Under the pieces are notes generated by a model. That model saw only the letters and a list, made by a program, of their open reading frames with translations, ran no database searches and was not told where the DNA came from. DNA of 64,000 nt from Arcobacter sp. F155 (GTDB lineage Bacteria; Campylobacterota; Campylobacteria; Campylobacterales; Arcobacteraceae). Positions 61,717-64,000 of this stretch are shown here, piece after piece (position 1 is the stretch's first letter; each line of letters starts with the position of its first letter). The stretch spans positions 124,001-188,000 of the forward strand of contig NZ_PDJU01000001.1 in NCBI RefSeq assembly GCF_004116455.1, written 5' to 3'. The position numbers and the translations under genes are program-made.

Positions 61717-62319
61717 TTAAAGGTATAAAAACAGTACTACAAGGGCTATTCCAAATAGTGTTAAATATATGCCTCTTTCTTTGAAACCATACTTTCCTTT
61801 AACCATAAAAATTGCAGAAATAGCAAGAAATAGTAAGATTACAGAATATGCAAGTGCTAAATATGACCATTTATCTTGACTTGATGATTTGTGAGCTTTT
61901 ACTAAACTATTTATAAAAGTAGGGTAGCCACTAATTGAATATATAATTTCTCCAGAATTTTTATAGTAAGTAATAAACTTCATATCTTTTTTTCTTGAGA
62001 TTTGATATTTGATAAATTCATTGTTGTTTTCTAGTAGTTCAAATTTATTTAATACAGATTTTTTAATAATATGAGCAGGAAGGTTTTTCTTTTGTTCATT
62101 TTCACTAAAAGCAAGAATTATTTCACTTTGTAACTCTTTTTCTTGAATATTCTTTTCAATAGTTGCATTTAAAATATACTCTTTTTCAAAAAGGTGTAAA
62201 TCTCTAACTGAAAGAATAATCCCTGAAATTGAATAAACAATTGTTATACCAATAACTAAATAACCTAAGTCTCTATGCCAATTTCTAAATATGGTGGAAA
62301 GCTTTTTTTTCTTTTTCAT
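61717..62319 (-). CDS. PepSY-associated transmembrane protein
   Basis: The 200-residue protein has TM1 with the motif NWHRDLGYLVIGITIVYSISGIILS (about 13-37), a periplasmic PepSY-like region (about 40-140) with FITYYKNSGEIIYSISGYP, HKSSSQDKW, and two C-terminal helices (about 150-170, 180-200). The WHRDLG...SG start is that of PepSY-TM proteins, some of which help reduce ferric siderophores. No siderophore gene is nearby, so the role is open. It follows the coiled-coil gene by 71 bp. Confidence 0.8.
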   Translation of the reverse strand: MKKKKKLSTIFRNWHRDLGYLVIGITIVYSISGIILSVRDLHLFEKEYILNATIEKNIQEKELQSEIILAFSENEQKKNLPAHIIKKSVLNKFELLENNNEFIKYQISRKKDMKFITYYKNSGEIIYSISGYPTFINSLVKAHKSSSQDKWSYLALAYSVILLFLAISAIFMVKGKYGFKERGIYLTLFGIALVVLFLYL

Positions 62320-62335
62320 TATAACTCCAAAAAAA

Positions 62336-62379
62336 TATTTTTTGGAATTATATTATTAGAAGTTAAACCTAAGTTTAAC
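62336..62379 (-). terminator. Two hairpins between the coiled-coil and PepSY genes
   Basis: GTTAAAC-CTAA-GTTTAAC (62362-62379) is a 7-bp stem 11 bp past the coiled-coil gene stop, and TCCAAAAAA-ATA-TTTTTTGGA (62336-62356) is a 9-bp stem next to the PepSY start. The first may terminate the upstream gene. The second, just upstream of the PepSY ribosome site, could be a terminator or a leader structure. Confidence 0.45.
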
Positions 62380-62390
62380 AGTAAGGTATT

Positions 62391-62960
62391 TTATGCTTTT
62401 TTTAGCTCTTGTATTAAAAGTAGTTCTTCTTGAGTATTGATATGTTGAGTATCATCTTTTTTTAGTTTTTTAAGTTCTACTATTTCAGCTGATAACTCTT
62501 CTAATTTTAGAATTGATTCTTTAAGAGCCCCTGATAATTCACTACCTTTACCTAAATTATCTTTCTCTTCTTTAATTTCATCTGCATCTTTTATATCAGA
62601 GCCATTTACAGACTTTTTAAACTCGGCAATCATTTTTTCAAGTTCATCTAGTAAGTTTTCAATAGCTTTTACATCACCAGTTCCATTTTCTTGCTCTTCT
62701 TTTATTTTTTCAAGAATAGCTTCTTTTAACTTTTCAATCATTTCAAGTTCATCTTTTGTGAAACCAGTTTTTAATAGTGAAATAATATCTTCTACAAGTT
62801 CTCTTGTTGATTTTTCAACTTTTAGTGGTTTTATTTCTTCTTCTTTTGATTGTGTATTTGAAAGTTCATCTTTAAAGATACTATTTTCAGTTGAAGTTTC
62901 TTTTTTAGATTCATTGTTAGTAAAATAATAGTTATTTTGTGTTGCAGGTACTACAATCAT
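62391..62960 (-). CDS. Hypothetical coiled-coil protein
   Basis: The 189-residue protein is highly charged, with no signal peptide, Cys or membrane helix. A polar N-terminus (about 1-50, with NNYYFTNNESKKE) is followed by three amphipathic helical stretches: about 51-85 (TRELVEDIISLLKTGFTKDELEMIEKL), 95-117, and 145-188 with heptad-like leucines. It has a clear AAGGAAAT ribosome site. I do not recognise a family. It may be a cytoplasmic or type III-secreted scaffold, but this is not supported by context. Confidence 0.65.
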   Translation of the reverse strand: MIVVPATQNNYYFTNNESKKETSTENSIFKDELSNTQSKEEEIKPLKVEKSTRELVEDIISLLKTGFTKDELEMIEKLKEAILEKIKEEQENGTGDVKAIENLLDELEKMIAEFKKSVNGSDIKDADEIKEEKDNLGKGSELSGALKESILKLEELSAEIVELKKLKKDDTQHINTQEELLLIQELKKA

Positions 62961-63042
62961 AATATTTCCTTAAATAATATAGATTATTATAATAAAATTA
63001 ATATTAAAAACATAATAAAACAAATGCTTAATTAACTTTTAC

Positions 63043-63048
63043 TATAAT
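63043..63048 (+). promoter_or_regulatory. -10 box of rsmD
   Basis: TATAAT in ACTATAATAC lies 29 bp before the rsmD ATG at 63078, in an AT-rich leader. Confidence 0.5.
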
Positions 63049-63077
63049 ACAAAAAAAATTTTAAAAATAAGAGTATT

Positions 63078-63674
63078 ATGAAAAACAATAAACCAACTAC
63101 AAAAATTATTGCAGGAAAATATAAAGGAAAAGTATTAGAACTACCTTCACTTGATGTTACAAGAAGTTCTAAGGCAAGATTAAAAGAGTCACTTTTTAAT
63201 GTTTTACAATTTGATATTATCGATAAAGTATTTGTTGAAAGCTTCGCAGGAAGTGGAAGTATTGGACTTGAAGCCATTAGTAGAGATGCTAAGAAGGCTT
63301 ATTTTGTAGAACTTGATAAAAATTCATATAGATGCTTAACAAACAATTGTAAAGCAGTAGAACCTCAAAAGTGTCAAACTTTTTTTGGAGATACATTTTC
63401 TCAAACTCCTGCTATTTTAGATAGTCTAAAAAACAGTGAAGATGAGATTGTATTATATGTTGACCCTCCCTTTGATTACAGAGATGGAATGGAAGAGATT
63501 TATGAAAAATCTTTTGATATGATTAGAAATATTGTAAATGAAAATATTTATTTAATAGTAATTGAGCATGTCTCAACTCTTGAAATTCCAGAGACTTTAG
63601 GTAAATTTACTCTTCAAAGAACTAAGAAGTTTGGTAAAAGCTCTTTATCTTATTTTGAAAGTAGTGAAGCTTAG
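63078..63674 (+). CDS. rsmD: 16S rRNA (guanine966-N2)-methyltransferase
   Basis: The 198-residue SAM enzyme has IIAGKYKGKVLELP and RSSKARLKESLFNVL (about 27-41), the family start, the SAM motif FVESFAGSGSIGLEAISR and the catalytic YVDPPFDYRDG (DPPF). It methylates G966 of 16S rRNA in the small subunit. The ABC permease starts 3 bp after its stop. Confidence 0.93.
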   Translation: MKNNKPTTKIIAGKYKGKVLELPSLDVTRSSKARLKESLFNVLQFDIIDKVFVESFAGSGSIGLEAISRDAKKAYFVELDKNSYRCLTNNCKAVEPQKCQTFFGDTFSQTPAILDSLKNSEDEIVLYVDPPFDYRDGMEEIYEKSFDMIRNIVNENIYLIVIEHVSTLEIPETLGKFTLQRTKKFGKSSLSYFESSEA

Positions 63675-63677
63675 ATT

Positions 63678-64000
63678 ATGGCAAAGGTGGCATTTGGATT
63701 ACTAGTATCATTAGTTTTATTGGTATTTTTTCTGCCATTTTTTTACACTGTATCTGCTTATGAATTAAACCCTTCAAAAATACTACTTGCTCCTTCTTTT
63801 GAACATATTATGGGAACAGATAGATTAGGAAGAGATATTTTTGCAAGGGTTTTACAAGGTGGACAAACTTCACTTATAATAGGTTTTTTAAGTGCAAGTA
63901 TTGCTTCACTTATAGGACTTTTTATTGGTATAAATGCTGCATTTTTTAAAGGTAAAGTTGATAAGGCAATAATTATTCTAATAGACCTTTTTCTAACTTT
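63678..64000 (+). CDS. Peptide-type ABC transporter permease (DppC/OppC), 5' part
   Basis: The frame opens at ATG 63678 and runs off the right edge after about 107 residues. It has a first membrane helix at about 5-27, then HIMGTDRLGRDIFARVLQGGQTSLIIGFLSA, the standard GTD.LGRD motif and second helix of DppC/OppC permeases, and the start of the third helix before FKGKVDKAIIILIDLFL. It is probably followed by an ATPase. The substrate (dipeptide, oligopeptide or nickel) cannot be inferred from this part. Confidence 0.85.
   Translation, partial: MAKVAFGLLVSLVLLVFFLPFFYTVSAYELNPSKILLAPSFEHIMGTDRLGRDIFARVLQGGQTSLIIGFLSASIASLIGLFIGINAAFFKGKVDKAIIILIDLFLT

Noticed and set aside
1-64000. CRISPR arrays, insertion sequences, tRNA or rRNA genes
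   Set aside because: No regularly spaced repeats, transposase-like frames or cloverleaf/rRNA sequences were seen in the short intergenic gaps. This was judged by eye, and a covariance-model scan would be decisive.

Overview
The window is a gene-dense, very AT-rich stretch of a Campylobacterota chromosome, most likely from the Arcobacter group (Arcobacteraceae). The assignment rests on gene content and style: an oorDABC 2-oxoacid:acceptor oxidoreductase operon, a desulforubrerythrin of the Campylobacter type, a TsdA-type dihaem cytochrome with the Cys haem ligand, a pyrD-M16 peptidase-dapA-enoyl reductase-pgsA-rseP run, RNase Y, scattered trp genes, and promoters that show a TATAAT -10 box with little visible -35. 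No rRNA, tRNA, CRISPR array, insertion sequence or prophage was recognised. No gene-free gap exceeds 300 bp.

Layout. 1-3510: regulators and small redox enzymes: the 5' end of an unknown gene, an SDR protein divergent from a MarR regulator with two 19-bp operators between them, a luciferase-like flavin oxidoreductase and an AraC regulator. 3751-9046: a six-gene operon for a periplasmic (Tat-exported) molybdenum hydroxylase of the isoquinoline oxidoreductase type, preceded by exported cupin and carboxymuconolactone decarboxylase-like proteins and followed by XdhC and MocA-type cofactor maturation factors. 9021-15973 (minus): a tripartite RND efflux operon that continues into outer-membrane phospholipase A and a glyoxalase-fold protein. 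16045-19588: a lipid-transport (Let/Pqi-type) operon with LetA split into two genes and a six-MCE-domain protein. 19659-28544: rpe, trpF, an exonuclease, a small SpoT-like HD hydrolase, oorDABC (minus), a tRNA methyltransferase, a Cys-cluster protein, a TPR lipoprotein and trpC.

28552-32969 (minus): accessory envelope genes (two lipoproteins, a two-module leucine-rich-repeat-like protein, a DUF4198/carboxypeptidase-regulatory-like pair). 33089-44122 (minus): housekeeping: YggS, RseP, PgsA, a FabL-type enoyl-ACP reductase, DapA, an M16 peptidase, PyrD, an MsbA-like ABC exporter, MurJ and a secreted nuclease. 44170-45955: a peroxide/iron stress group (desulforubrerythrin, Dps, Fur-family regulator). 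45968-53562: Ca/Na antiporter, YbeY, thioesterase, RadA, a chemoreceptor, a DUF3095 cyclase-like protein, a YqiA-like hydrolase and a PACE efflux protein. 53595-57337 (minus): a cache sensor, response regulator and histidine kinase operon next to the TsdA-like cytochrome. 57363-64000: FtsY, a TlpA-like thioredoxin, 5-formyl-THF cyclo-ligase, RNase Y, a DUF2062 protein, a PepSY-type protein, a coiled-coil protein, RsmD and the start of a peptide ABC permease.

There is no single obvious new defence or mobile system. The least explained items are the periplasmic Mo-hydroxylase cluster, the cache/two-component module beside TsdA, the SDR with His in place of the catalytic Tyr, the two-module LRR protein, and the split LetA with a six-MCE partner. 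All identifications come from reading motifs by eye; no database search was possible.
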